Shown here: piece by piece, positions 1 through 8,018 of the stretch
Numbering within the stretch: position 1 is the first letter of the stretch
How the letters are laid out: each line of letters begins with the position of its first letter
Assembly: GCA_017885385.1 (NCBI GenBank)
Contig: JAFNGF010000185.1
Coordinates: 1-10,797 of the forward strand
DNA from: Planctomycetota bacterium
Lineage (GTDB): Bacteria > Planctomycetota > Phycisphaerae > Sedimentisphaerales > Anaerobacaceae
Direction: 5' to 3'
Length of the DNA stretch: 10,797 nt
Notes under the pieces: generated by a model
Seen by the model: the letters and a program-made list of their open reading frames with translations, nothing else
Databases searched by the model: none
Told to the model about the DNA's origin: nothing
Position numbers and translations under genes: made by a program

Positions 1-2596
1 TGCGGTCGATAATCTGCAGCCCCAAGGTGTTCTCGGCATCGGCAAGAACATCCGACTGCATGTCTTTTCGGTTGAATCTGCTTTCAAGCTCGGCTAAGAA
101 GACGACCGGAAATTCAAGCCCCTTACTTTTGTGGACGCTTAAAATGCGAACCGCGTTGCCGGCAGCAGCTTCAGGCTCGGCAGGCGCCCAATCCTGGCCT
201 ATTTCTTCAAGCCTTTCGATAAATTCGACAAAGCGCGTCAGCGAGGCTATGCCCGCACTGCTGGCAAAACCCTCAAATTGAATGGCCCTGTCGTGCAGTC
301 TGAGCAGGTTGGCTCGGCGGGCTTGGCCGTTCGGCAGCGCCGAGACAAACGACAAGAAGCCGGTCCGGCGATAAATCCGCCATATTAAATCAGCTAGACT
401 GCCGCGTCGAGCAAGCGTCCGCCAGTTTTCAATCTGGGCGAGTATTTCCTTAAGTCTTTCAGCAAGCTCTAAATCCTTGCCCGATTCACAGTACTCGAGA
501 ACGCACTTGTAGAAGTTTCCGTGCCGCCCCTGCGTCCGGCTGTGCGTTTTTATCTTCGCCAGCTCGGTGTCGCTGATTTTGAAAAACGGGCTTCGCAGCA
601 CCGCAGCCAATTCGATGTCACGCTGAGGATTATCGAGAACCTTGAGCAGAGATAATATGTCAGTAATTTCAGCTGCCTGGAAATATCCTGCTGTCCCCTG
701 GCAGCTTACCGGCACACCAGCTAACCGCAGCACCTCGACGTAATCGTTGGCCTTTTTGGCGAGCGACCGCATCAATATCACAATGTCACGGTACTCGACA
801 GGCCTGAATTCATCCTGGTCCTTATCGTATATTTGAAACTCGGGCTTACCCGTATCCGCGCCGACCATTTGCCTTATGCGCTGGGCGATCATCGCAGCCT
901 GTCGCTGCCGAGAGCTTACAACATTTAGACCTTCATCGCCTTGCGATTCGGATGTTTCACCTTGCGCTGTTTCACTGCTCTGTGAATCCGTGTCTTTAGC
1001 CGTTTCGTCAAGGATATGCAGCTCTACAACACTTTTTTCGCCGCAAACCGGCGCGCCTTTGAGCTGCAGTGCCGGCGTCAATTCAGCCGACCGGTCGTAA
1101 TCAATGCCGGCAAAAGGTGCGGTCATTATGCGAGAGAACAGCTTATTGACAAAATCAAGGATGGCCTTGGTGGAGCGGAAATTGGCGTTAAGGTCTACCC
1201 GCAGCCCGTCGGGCGCATTGACTGGGTCAAGCGAGGCGGACTTCAGGTCCTTTACAAAAATCTCCGGCTCAGCCCCGCGAAAGGCGTAAATACTTTGTTT
1301 GACGTCACCCACGACAAAAACGTTCCCTTTGGAGCTTATCATCTTAAGTATCGCCTGCTGGACGGGGTTGATGTCCTGGTATTCGTCGACAAATATGTGC
1401 TTGTAGCGGCGCCGCAGCAAAAGAGCAGTCTGCGAAGGCATCAGATTATCTTGCGAGGAATCCTTATCGGTCAACAGCTCCAGAGCCTTATGTTCAAGGT
1501 CGGCAAAATCCAGACAGTTGACGGCTCGCTTAGCCTGACTATAGAGCTGGTCAAACTTCTCTACAAGCTCAATAAGCACCCTCGTCTGAAGGCTTACGCT
1601 GTTGGCGATTTTATCGAGATAGTCCGGGTTCAAAAGCGCCAGCTCGAAAAGCTCATCAAAGGACTCTCTGGCACTTCTGGCGGTCCTTTGGATAATCTCG
1701 GCAGCCGGTCCCGACAGATCTCTGGGTTTGTATTCAAACCTGGGCGGTTTTTGATAGTTTCTTATCTCTTTGTAGAACTCTTCCCATCGGCCGGATTTTA
1801 GAAATTCAAGGTAGCCGGCAATTGGGTCGACGAGCTGCATTTTCCATTTTGCCGCCCAACTGCCCCCGCCGTTTTCATTCTCACAAAGCCTTATAGCATA
1901 CCCAATCTGAGCGAGTATATGCTGCAACCTGTCCGCGATGATTTGCCTTTGCTTTTGGCCAACCTCGCTTACAAGCGGGTTGCCGGCTTGTGCAAGCTGC
2001 GATGCCTTTTCGTACCAATTTTTGCGTAAGACCACGCCGTCCAGAAAATCGCTAAGCTCTATTATCTTTGCCAGGAAACCATCATTTGTGCGAAGGTCGC
2101 GGCGACGCAGGAGCTGCTCGAGACCGTCGACTAAATGACTCTGCTGCCACGTCCAGTCGACGGTTTTTTCCAGCGCCTCGGCTTTCAAGAGCCTCGCCTC
2201 GTCGGCGTCAATTACCCTAAATGTCGGATCAAGGTCCAGTTTATAGAAATAGCCCGTAATGAGGCGTTTACAAAACGAATGAATTGTGCTGATGTCGGCG
2301 CCATCGAGCAGCACAAGCTGCCGGCGAAGATGGGGATTGCCGCTGGCCAGAAAAGCGTCCTTCAGCTGCCGGGCGATTCGGCTGCGCATTTGCTCGGCGG
2401 CCATATCGGTAAAAGTCAAGACCAAAATGCTCCAGATGTCGGGACATACGGACTTGTCGGATACGATATCCAAACACCGCCCCGACAGGACGGCGGTTTT
2501 GCCGGTGCCGGCTGAGGCGGTTACCAGGACGTCACTGCCTCGCTGCTTAATCGCACGCAGCTGCTGGTCGGTCCATCTGAGCTTTTCTTCAGCCAT
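1..2596 (-). CDS. addA: AddA, helicase-nuclease subunit A (3' part lies outside the window)
   Basis: This is the UvrD-like (superfamily 1A) subunit of the AddAB complex, which unwinds and resects double-strand DNA ends for RecA-dependent repair in the cytoplasm. I translated the frame from the ATG at 2596 and found no stop over 865 codons to the left edge. Visible motifs are Walker A ASAGTGKT at residues 27-34, motif Ia LTFTDMAAEQM (60-70), TIHSFC (104-109), LDFADLE (362-368), Walker B VDEYQD (403-408), motif III GDVKQSIYAFRG (from 430), motif IV NFRS (472-475) and motif V VHKSKGLEFP (821-830). Family members are about 1,200 residues, so motif VI and the C-terminal PD-(D/E)XK nuclease domain should lie beyond base 1. 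A Ser/Glu/Gln-rich stretch at about 530-558 looks like a variable linker. The start overlaps the addB stop by 8 bases (ATGGCTGA), which implies translational coupling. Confidence 0.96.
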   Translation of the reverse strand, partial: MAEEKLRWTDQQLRAIKQRGSDVLVTASAGTGKTAVLSGRCLDIVSDKSVCPDIWSILVLTFTDMAAEQMRSRIARQLKDAFLASGNPHLRRQLVLLDGADISTIHSFCKRLITGYFYKLDLDPTFRVIDADEARLLKAEALEKTVDWTWQQSHLVDGLEQLLRRRDLRTNDGFLAKIIELSDFLDGVVLRKNWYEKASQLAQAGNPLVSEVGQKQRQIIADRLQHILAQIGYAIRLCENENGGGSWAAKWKMQLVDPIAGYLEFLKSGRWEEFYKEIRNYQKPPRFEYKPRDLSGPAAEIIQRTARSARESFDELFELALLNPDYLDKIANSVSLQTRVLIELVEKFDQLYSQAKRAVNCLDFADLEHKALELLTDKDSSQDNLMPSQTALLLRRRYKHIFVDEYQDINPVQQAILKMISSKGNVFVVGDVKQSIYAFRGAEPEIFVKDLKSASLDPVNAPDGLRVDLNANFRSTKAILDFVNKLFSRIMTAPFAGIDYDRSAELTPALQLKGAPVCGEKSVVELHILDETAKDTDSQSSETAQGETSESQGDEGLNVVSSRQRQAAMIAQRIRQMVGADTGKPEFQIYDKDQDEFRPVEYRDIVILMRSLAKKANDYVEVLRLAGVPVSCQGTAGYFQAAEITDILSLLKVLDNPQRDIELAAVLRSPFFKISDTELAKIKTHSRTQGRHGNFYKCVLEYCESGKDLELAERLKEILAQIENWRTLARRGSLADLIWRIYRRTGFLSFVSALPNGQARRANLLRLHDRAIQFEGFASSAGIASLTRFVEFIERLEEIGQDWAPAEPEAAAGNAVRILSVHKSKGLEFPVVFLAELESRFNRKDMQSDVLADAENTLGLQIIDR

Positions 2597-5500
2597 CAAC
2601 CGTTCCTATCTTATCGAGAACCTGGACCTTATTTAGCGACGGAAGGAAGTTGTAATCGTTTATCTGCCAGTCGAATCGGCACAGCGGTTTATACCGACAA
2701 TAGCTGCAGGGCGACGTCTTATTCAAGTAGTACGGATTTACGTCGACCTTCCCTGATAGAATTCCCTCCGCCGATTTAAGAATCCTTACCTCGGTAAATT
2801 GCAGGAGCTTGTCAAAATCACCGGGCTTTAGCGCGCCGCTGTCGGTGTTGCGGCCATATTGTCCATTCTCCTTTGACACGAAGAAATTATAGAATCTGCT
2901 CCAGCCGGAACCTACCGTAGCGTCCAAGTGCCGAAAAAACTCGCCGTCGAATATCCCTCTCGCTTTACGGTCAAATTTCTCTTTCTTTTTGTCCCGTTCA
3001 TCAAGAGCGGCCTTGGTTGGTTTCGCTTCAACGGGCATATAAAACGCGCCCGCGACGTTTTTTATTTTCGAGCGGCGTGCATTTCGGACGGCCAGCATAT
3101 AAATCGGAAGCTGCATATCCAGACCGTGGTAAAACTCCGACCAGTCGAAAGATTCTTCCTTGCGCTTGTAATCGAAAATAAGTGCGGTTTTCCTGCCGCC
3201 AACGTCCGCAATGTCAAGCCGGTCGATTTTGCCGTTCAAAGAAAGTAGCTGCCCTTTGGCAAGGGTAAGCTCCCATCGCCCAAGTATTGCACTATCTTCG
3301 CCGAACGAGACCTCCGACAGACTCGGCCTAAAAATTCCTGCCCGAACCATTTCTGCGACAGCCAGAACGCAGTCTTCAAGATATTCACCGGCACAGTGGA
3401 TAATAAAGCCGTTGTGAGCCGAGCGGCGGGCAAAATTCGAGACGAAAGCATCGGTCTGAATAAGCCCTGCTATTTCGCCCCTTACAAACGTTAAAAGCTC
3501 TTTATCCTGAATTAGTGCAAGGTCTTTGCCGTCGGCATTCAGTCTTTTGAGCAGCGCATCCAAAGCGCGGTGGTAAAAAACGCCCACGTCCAGCGGCTCA
3601 AACTTAAACTCTTTTCTTTCCCTCAATTCCAATACATGCTCGGCAAAATGCTTATACGGACACTTGGCAAAATCACTAAGTTTTGTCGCTGAGGTCGATA
3701 TCCGCCGGCCAAAAAACTCCTCCAGTACGTCCCTATCCAACTGTGCTCGATTGCGGTAATTTATTGCGGATATGACCCTTTCGCCGAGCTGGGCAAACTG
3801 CCGATCCAAACAAACATCATCTAATAACGTATAAAGCCGACCGCCATTATCACCTTCCAAGACAGCGGCATCTTTGCCAAGCGACCTACAGAGCAAATCC
3901 TCTAACTCGGTCTGGTTTTGAACCTTTTCAATTTCAATCTCCCGGCCCGCAATTGATTCTTCCTTAAGATTGTCAAACACCGATTCAAGGTCTGCTAAAA
4001 ATGGCGAACGAGGAACAGCGCTTGCCTTATCATCAAGCGCCGGATACGTGACGCAGAGAAACTCCGACGGGCGAGTAAACGCGATGTAGGCCAAATACTG
4101 CCGGTCGGTGAGCGCCTGCCTGGTCGCCGGCGAAAGCAAAAAATCCGCCGACTCAGCGGCGCCGCGGTCATCATCCGTCAGGATGCTGTCAAAGCTGATA
4201 GGAACCGGAAACTGCTTCTGCGTGGTGCCTATCAAAAAGGCGGCTTTTAGATCCGGATGCCGGCTCCTCTCGATTGACCCCACGAGAACCTGGTCCAGAT
4301 TGGGTGGGATAAAAGCCAACGTCAACTGCGAAAAAGCCGAATTAATAATCGCAAGATAGTCCTGGGGCGACATCGCCTGGCCTGCAAAAACCTCGACAAG
4401 CTCATCAAAAACACTCACGAGCTTATCATACAGCTGGCGGTGCTCGTCCACCGCCGCATAGTCTTTCTGCTCGGCAGCTTCCTCGATCCAGCGAGCCAGC
4501 GTTTTTTTTACATCTAAAGCATCGAGAAAATCAAAAATAGCGCGCGTGAACGTCTCAGGGCTTACCTTACCCGCCGAAGCATCGTCGCAGCAAAGCTCCT
4601 GCCGCAGCTTGAGCAAAGGCTCAATAACTTGCCGCCGCGTCTGCTCTACATGCTGCTGGTCGAATTGTCCGCTGTCTTTGTCGGCAAACTGCCACGGCTG
4701 CTGGCTTATCCAGTCACTACCTGCAATGCCAAAGGCAATACAGTAATTCTCTAATAGGTCAACATCGCATCGCGCGATCGGTACAAGGTCCGTTCTAAGA
4801 TAGGCAAAGATGTCGCTATTGGAGAAACCGCCGGTCACCACCCTCAGGGCTGAATGAATAAGCTGGATGGCGCTGTGCTGACTCAAGGGCTTTGGCTTAT
4901 CAATAAAAAACGGCACCCCGTAGTCGTCAAAATAAGCCCTTATATAATGTTCGTAGTGGTCGATGTCCGAGGCTATAACTGCAATGTCACGATATCGGTA
5001 ATTCTTTTCTTTGACCAACTGCTGGATGCACCTCGCGACAAATTTAACCTCGGCTCTCGGATTGGGCGCGGATACAATACGGATATTGCCCACCGGCGGA
5101 ATTTTTGGCGCCTCCGATCTCCGCCCGGCATTGTGCCGTCCTTTCACAACGTCGGAGTCGGCAAACATATTTGCCTCCAGGTAAGCAAGCTCGGGACAGT
5201 TGGCAAATCTAATTTGCCGGTTAAGCATTATAGGCTCGCGTAGTGGGAGCTTGGCTTTCTTGACGACCTCCAATAACGCGGCATAAGTGCGCTGCGTCGG
5301 GCTAAATAATCCATTCCGCTCGCAACTCTCAATACCTTGCCCGGCCAAGTCAACGTCTGAGGCGTCCAAGCACAAGGCGATTTGTGCCTGGGCGACTACT
5401 TTCAATAGCTCGGCAAGCATCGCAAGCTCGCCGGCGGTAAAGCCGGCAAAACCGTCCACCCATAACCTTGCATCTCTGGCAAAGCTCACCCGCGGAACCG

Positions 5501-6065
5501 CTCGGCACGCGCGGCTTAACTGAATATCCGGGTCAATGAACCTGCCCTCGATGAATTTGAGATATTCCTGGAGAATCAGACCTATATCGGCAAACTTCGA
5601 CACGGCCAGGCTGTTGCGTTCGTCTTTGCCTAAATTGTCCAGCAACAACTGAATGTCATCCGGCGTTTTTGCGTACTGGTGGAGCTCAATAATAGTCCCT
5701 GCCATTTGTCGGCCCAGACCGGGCCAGTTCGCCGATGGTCCGAAAATCCTCAGCTTATCAGTATTATCGCGCAGGATTCGCTGGATTATCATTTGCTGGC
5801 CGACCCGAGAAAGGGCGGGGCGGGCGGTATTTTTCCCCAGCAGCCAGAATTGCAGGCGGTCAAAGGAAAGCACACTCAGGTTGTTGTAACCGCCTATTCT
5901 TCTGTCAGCCAGGATAGCTCGCTCAGCCTGGTAAGTAGCCTGCTCCGGCACCAGCAGAATCAGCGGCTGGTTATTGCCCGGCTCCAGCAAGGCATCGAGT
6001 ATTGCTCTTATGCAATAGCTGGTTTTGCCCGTACCGCTTCTGCCGAGAATAAATTGGACCGCCAT
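2589..6065 (-). CDS. addB: AddB, helicase-nuclease subunit B with iron-sulfur nuclease domain
   Basis: AddB is the partner of AddA. In the characterised Bacillus enzyme it carries the second nuclease and scans for the Chi signal, and its helicase-like fold is not a motor. Numbered from the ATG at 6065 the protein is 1,158 residues, the normal family length. It opens with Walker A GRSGTGKT (8-15) and has LVPEQATY at 38-45. The C-terminal RecB-type nuclease shows H832 (VFYHRAL), D948 (GKIDRLD), D965/K967 (IFDYKR) and QLPIY downstream. The four 4Fe-4S cysteines are present: C802 in KCPYKHF, then C1120, C1123 and C1129 in SPCSYCRYKPLC. An in-frame TTG at 6086 would add seven residues. I prefer the ATG because family members begin directly with the Walker A strand, and because the TTG falls between the putative -35 and -10 boxes. 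addA follows with an 8-base overlap. Confidence 0.95.
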   Translation of the reverse strand: MAVQFILGRSGTGKTSYCIRAILDALLEPGNNQPLILLVPEQATYQAERAILADRRIGGYNNLSVLSFDRLQFWLLGKNTARPALSRVGQQMIIQRILRDNTDKLRIFGPSANWPGLGRQMAGTIIELHQYAKTPDDIQLLLDNLGKDERNSLAVSKFADIGLILQEYLKFIEGRFIDPDIQLSRACRAVPRVSFARDARLWVDGFAGFTAGELAMLAELLKVVAQAQIALCLDASDVDLAGQGIESCERNGLFSPTQRTYAALLEVVKKAKLPLREPIMLNRQIRFANCPELAYLEANMFADSDVVKGRHNAGRRSEAPKIPPVGNIRIVSAPNPRAEVKFVARCIQQLVKEKNYRYRDIAVIASDIDHYEHYIRAYFDDYGVPFFIDKPKPLSQHSAIQLIHSALRVVTGGFSNSDIFAYLRTDLVPIARCDVDLLENYCIAFGIAGSDWISQQPWQFADKDSGQFDQQHVEQTRRQVIEPLLKLRQELCCDDASAGKVSPETFTRAIFDFLDALDVKKTLARWIEEAAEQKDYAAVDEHRQLYDKLVSVFDELVEVFAGQAMSPQDYLAIINSAFSQLTLAFIPPNLDQVLVGSIERSRHPDLKAAFLIGTTQKQFPVPISFDSILTDDDRGAAESADFLLSPATRQALTDRQYLAYIAFTRPSEFLCVTYPALDDKASAVPRSPFLADLESVFDNLKEESIAGREIEIEKVQNQTELEDLLCRSLGKDAAVLEGDNGGRLYTLLDDVCLDRQFAQLGERVISAINYRNRAQLDRDVLEEFFGRRISTSATKLSDFAKCPYKHFAEHVLELRERKEFKFEPLDVGVFYHRALDALLKRLNADGKDLALIQDKELLTFVRGEIAGLIQTDAFVSNFARRSAHNGFIIHCAGEYLEDCVLAVAEMVRAGIFRPSLSEVSFGEDSAILGRWELTLAKGQLLSLNGKIDRLDIADVGGRKTALIFDYKRKEESFDWSEFYHGLDMQLPIYMLAVRNARRSKIKNVAGAFYMPVEAKPTKAALDERDKKKEKFDRKARGIFDGEFFRHLDATVGSGWSRFYNFFVSKENGQYGRNTDSGALKPGDFDKLLQFTEVRILKSAEGILSGKVDVNPYYLNKTSPCSYCRYKPLCRFDWQINDYNFLPSLNKVQVLDKIGTVDG

Positions 6066-6069
6066 GCCC

Positions 6070-6110
6070 CAATTGTCAGGTTTCAAGTCGCAATTGTCAA
6101 TTTACAATTG
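6070..6110. repeat. CAATTG inverted and direct repeats over the addB promoter
   Basis: CAATTGT (6091-6097) and ACAATTG (6104-6110) form a perfect 7-bp inverted repeat with a 6-base loop. CAATTGTCA also occurs twice in the same orientation, at 6070-6078 and 6091-6099, 21 bases apart. One copy overlaps the putative -10 and the other the -35. The arrangement resembles paired operator half-sites; no regulator is identified. Confidence 0.5.
6072..6100 (-). promoter_or_regulatory. Putative addBA promoter, geometry of a leaderless start
   Basis: On the minus strand a perfect -35 TTGACA (6100-6095) is followed by a 17-base spacer and a -10 GACAAT (6077-6072, 4 of 6 matches to TATAAT). Six bases then separate the -10 from the A of the addB ATG at 6065, the usual distance to a transcription start. 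No convincing Shine-Dalgarno site precedes the ATG; only GGGG sits 2-5 bases from it, too close. Inferred from sequence only. Confidence 0.42.
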
Positions 6111-6152
6111 GCGGAATCGTTCGCAGCGATAAATCAGCGTTTTTATCTCATT

Positions 6153-6308
6153 GCGAGGCCTTCTCGTCCTTCGCAGCGAGCCTACTCCGCCGAAGTCCGT
6201 CGACCCGCCACTGGACGGGCGGGTGCGAAGGCCGGAAGCGCTGCTTCGCAGAGTAGGAGATTGCCGCCCTCGGCGGAGTTTACCCTGAGTGTAATCGAAG
6301 GGCCTCGC
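6153..6308. repeat. Nested palindromic, MITE/REP-like element
   Basis: This lies in the 346-base gap between the membrane-protein stop and addB. The closing arms GCGAGGCC (6153-6160) and GGCCTCGC (6301-6308) are perfect inverted repeats. Inside are an imperfect hairpin pairing CCTACTC and CGAAG (6181-6195) with CTTCG and GAGTAGG (6244-6257), a hairpin ACCCGCC/GGCGGGT (6203-6209 with 6218-6224) nested within it, and a separate hairpin CCGCC/GGCGG with a 3-base loop (6264-6276). I see no coding sense in it: an open minus-strand frame here reads arginine-rich, low-complexity protein. Such palindromic elements are common intergenic repeats in large-genome bacteria. Copy number elsewhere cannot be judged from this window. 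Confidence 0.6.
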
Positions 6309-6411
6309 TCGCATAAAGGCTTGGCTCGTTTCGGTCGGCGCTCGGGCGCGCGCAGACCGGTCGAGACTTGCCGACAAGCCTGGTTTTGCGGTTCGGCTTT
6401 ATGCAGTCCGC
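6309..6411. other. Non-coding stretch downstream of the sigma/membrane-protein operon
   Basis: There is no gene here. A perfect 8-bp palindrome GACCGGTC lies at 6355-6362. On the minus strand, shortly after the stop codon at 6412, AAGCC and GGCTT could form a 5-bp stem around a 14-base loop. Neither is followed by a T-run, so I do not call an intrinsic terminator. Confidence 0.5.
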
Positions 6412-7323
6412 CTATGGCGGATTCTCGGATGTGCCCTGCCCGTGGTGCTCCGGCGTGCCGATGTATCCCGGCTCGCCCGACCTATCCTGGTCCGGACCAA
6501 ATATCTCCTTGATGAGCAGCTTTATTTCTTTTTCGGTAGGATACGAAGCTACTTGCCTGCTCTCGAATTTGTACTGGTCTTGCGACTTTTCCTTGAAATA
6601 GTATTCAATTCTTTTGGGCAGATCAGACTTGGCATCTGCAAAAATACGGTACTTGTAGAAGAGCCCTTCTGCCAGCCAGGTCAGCTCATACGCTTGGGTT
6701 CCGGAAACAGACGCCCCCTGATATTTTTTGGGCACTCTACCCCACTGGCTGCCTTTGGGAGCGGAGCCCATATCGGCAAAAGGTACAAGCTCGAAAACAT
6801 CCCTTATCGCACCCTCAGCCCTGATAACCGCCTCTGCCGTGAGTCTTTCCGTGCTGACAGTATCCGAAGCCTGATACCTCGTCTTCTTGAGCCTATTTGG
6901 AATATCAAACAGATCAAACTGTGCCTGTGTACCTCTTTGCGATTTATACATTACGATTTTCAACGTGCGTGATGTCAACACCTGCTGGATTGGTTCGGCC
7001 TCCGCATCAGTATACCTTGAGACACAGACATTTTCAGCTTTCTGCAGGGCTTGGTAAACCTGACCAAGCTCGACAGTCTTTGGCGAGAGTGCTTTGAACA
7101 ATAAAGTACAAGCTACCACTACGACTGCAGCCGCCGCAGCCAGCTTCACGACGCTGGGAAAGACCACTATCTGCCGCATAGCTCGTCCGACGCCGGCCGA
7201 TGCCCCCGGCATAGCCCCCTCCAGGGCCGCAAAAGCGTCATTTAGAATGCGTCTATCCGTCTCGATGCCGGTTGTAACCTGGAATTGCCTGATTGAATGC
7301 TCTAAGTTGTCCGCCGGATTCAT
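6412..7323 (-). CDS. Single-span membrane protein, probable anti-sigma partner of the upstream ECF sigma factor
   Basis: A 303-residue protein whose ATG overlaps the sigma-factor stop by 4 bases (ATGA), so the two are translationally coupled. Residues 1-55 form a charged, probably cytoplasmic N-terminus containing ETDRRILNDAFAALE. Residues about 58-78 are a single Ala/Val-rich transmembrane helix (VVKLAAAAAVVVVACTLLF). The remaining ~220 residues would be outside the cytoplasm, with beta-type segments such as YELTWLAEGLFYKYRIF that vaguely recall LolA-like lipid-binding folds; that resemblance is weak. The last ~30 residues are Gly/Pro-rich and polar. Its position and topology suggest it binds and restrains the sigma factor. 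The N-terminus has no cysteine, so it lacks the HxxxCxxC motif of zinc-type anti-sigma factors. It could instead be an effector protein merely co-expressed with the sigma factor. Confidence 0.75.
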   Translation of the reverse strand: MNPADNLEHSIRQFQVTTGIETDRRILNDAFAALEGAMPGASAGVGRAMRQIVVFPSVVKLAAAAAVVVVACTLLFKALSPKTVELGQVYQALQKAENVCVSRYTDAEAEPIQQVLTSRTLKIVMYKSQRGTQAQFDLFDIPNRLKKTRYQASDTVSTERLTAEAVIRAEGAIRDVFELVPFADMGSAPKGSQWGRVPKKYQGASVSGTQAYELTWLAEGLFYKYRIFADAKSDLPKRIEYYFKEKSQDQYKFESRQVASYPTEKEIKLLIKEIFGPDQDRSGEPGYIGTPEHHGQGTSENPP

Positions 7324-7862
7324 TTTTTCAGCTCTCCATCCAATATCGTCCGCAGCTTGCTCAGGCCGTAGCGGTATCGCCCCTGCACGGTACTTATTGA
7401 AATACCCTGCATCCTGGCTATCTGTTTGAACTTCATGTCGGCCTTTAAGTGCAGCACTATTGTTTCGCGCTGTTCCAGAGGAAGCCGAGCCAACGCCCCC
7501 GCCAACAACTGCGATTCCTCACTTAGTATGGCTGATTGCTCTGGGCCTTCTGAATTTGAGCTTATCGGCCCTACCTCGTCAAGTTCGACTACGTGATGCT
7601 TTTTCGTGCGAAACCGATCGCGCACCCGGTTTATAATGCTGGTTATCAGATATTTGCGTAAGCTGATGCGAAGCTTGAGTCTCGGCGCGCTCATCGCGAA
7701 TGAAACAAAAACATCGTGCAGCACATCTTCGGCTGCACCGCTATCGTGCAGCAACGATGTGGCGACCGTCAACATGTTGTCCTTGTACTTTTCATAAACG
7801 CCGCGTAGCGCCTCCTTGTCCCCCCGCTTGAGCCGCCAAAGTAGACGTCTATCTTCCAGCAT
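7320..7862 (-). CDS. ECF-family (sigma70) RNA polymerase sigma factor
   Basis: A 180-residue protein, normal for an ECF sigma factor, which redirects RNA polymerase to a specific set of promoters. Region 2 spans roughly residues 17-85 and contains SGAAEDVLHDVFVSF (41-55) and the helix YLITSIINRVRDRFR. A polar linker follows at 90-115. Region 4 spans about 118-172, with LPLEQRETIVLHLKADMKF and the helix-turn-helix IARMQGISISTVQGRYRYGL (148-167). The start at 7862 gives the expected MLEDRRLLWRLKRGD opening. The Shine-Dalgarno match is weak, and a TCAGG-TTAG-CCTGA stem-loop (7864-7877) sits 1 base upstream of the ATG. The next gene overlaps it by 4 bases and encodes a membrane protein, the usual sigma/anti-sigma order. 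Target promoters are not deducible here. Confidence 0.93.
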   Translation of the reverse strand: MLEDRRLLWRLKRGDKEALRGVYEKYKDNMLTVATSLLHDSGAAEDVLHDVFVSFAMSAPRLKLRISLRKYLITSIINRVRDRFRTKKHHVVELDEVGPISSNSEGPEQSAILSEESQLLAGALARLPLEQRETIVLHLKADMKFKQIARMQGISISTVQGRYRYGLSKLRTILDGELKK

Positions 7863-7875
7863 ATCAGGTTAGCCT

Positions 7876-7922
7876 GACTAAGCTCAAAATCAAAGCCTCT
7901 GACTAATAGGACGGTGTTAGTC
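7876..7922. repeat. Three GACTAA motifs upstream of the ECF sigma gene
   Basis: GACTAA occurs at 7876-7881 and 7901-7906, exactly 25 bases apart and preceded each time by AGCCT or AGCCTCT. It occurs again inverted as TTAGTC at 7917-7922. The last two form an inverted repeat around 10 bases. They lie 14-60 bases from the sigma start codon, so they could be operator or autoregulation sites. Nothing in the sequence names a binding protein. Confidence 0.35.
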
Positions 7923-7952
7923 GCCGTTTTAGTTTAACAGATTTGGCTCTTT

Positions 7953-7984
7953 TTGCCAGTTATATGTCTTGCCAGTTATATGTC
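7953..7984. repeat. Perfect 2 x 16 bp tandem repeat
   Basis: The unit TTGCCAGTTATATGTC occurs twice back to back (7953-7968 and 7969-7984) with no mismatch. On the minus strand each unit contains TATAAC, a -10-like hexamer, about 90-120 bases upstream of the sigma-factor start. It may be a recent slippage duplication or a duplicated regulatory site. Confidence 0.85.
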
Positions 7985-8018
7985 GGTTTAAATCCAGGAC
8001 AAATTCCGCCGGGCCCGC

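Noticed and set aside
1016..1801. 261-codon open frame on the plus strand
   Set aside because: It is antisense to addA, whose frame here carries LDFADLE, VDEYQD, GDVKQ and NFRS. The plus-strand reading has no recognisable domain.
6065..6086. TTG at 6086 as the addB start
   Set aside because: It adds seven residues not expected in the family and lies between the putative -35 and -10 boxes. The ATG at 6065 begins right before the Walker A strand.
6102..6377. 91-codon minus-strand frame reading RPFDYTQGKLRRG and similar
   Set aside because: It is a translation of the nested palindromic repeat. Such peptides appear wherever this type of intergenic repeat is read through.
5679..6512. 277-codon open frame on the plus strand
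   Set aside because: It runs across the antisense of the addB N-terminus, the palindromic spacer and the end of the membrane-protein gene; the product is low complexity and Arg/Ser/Pro-rich.
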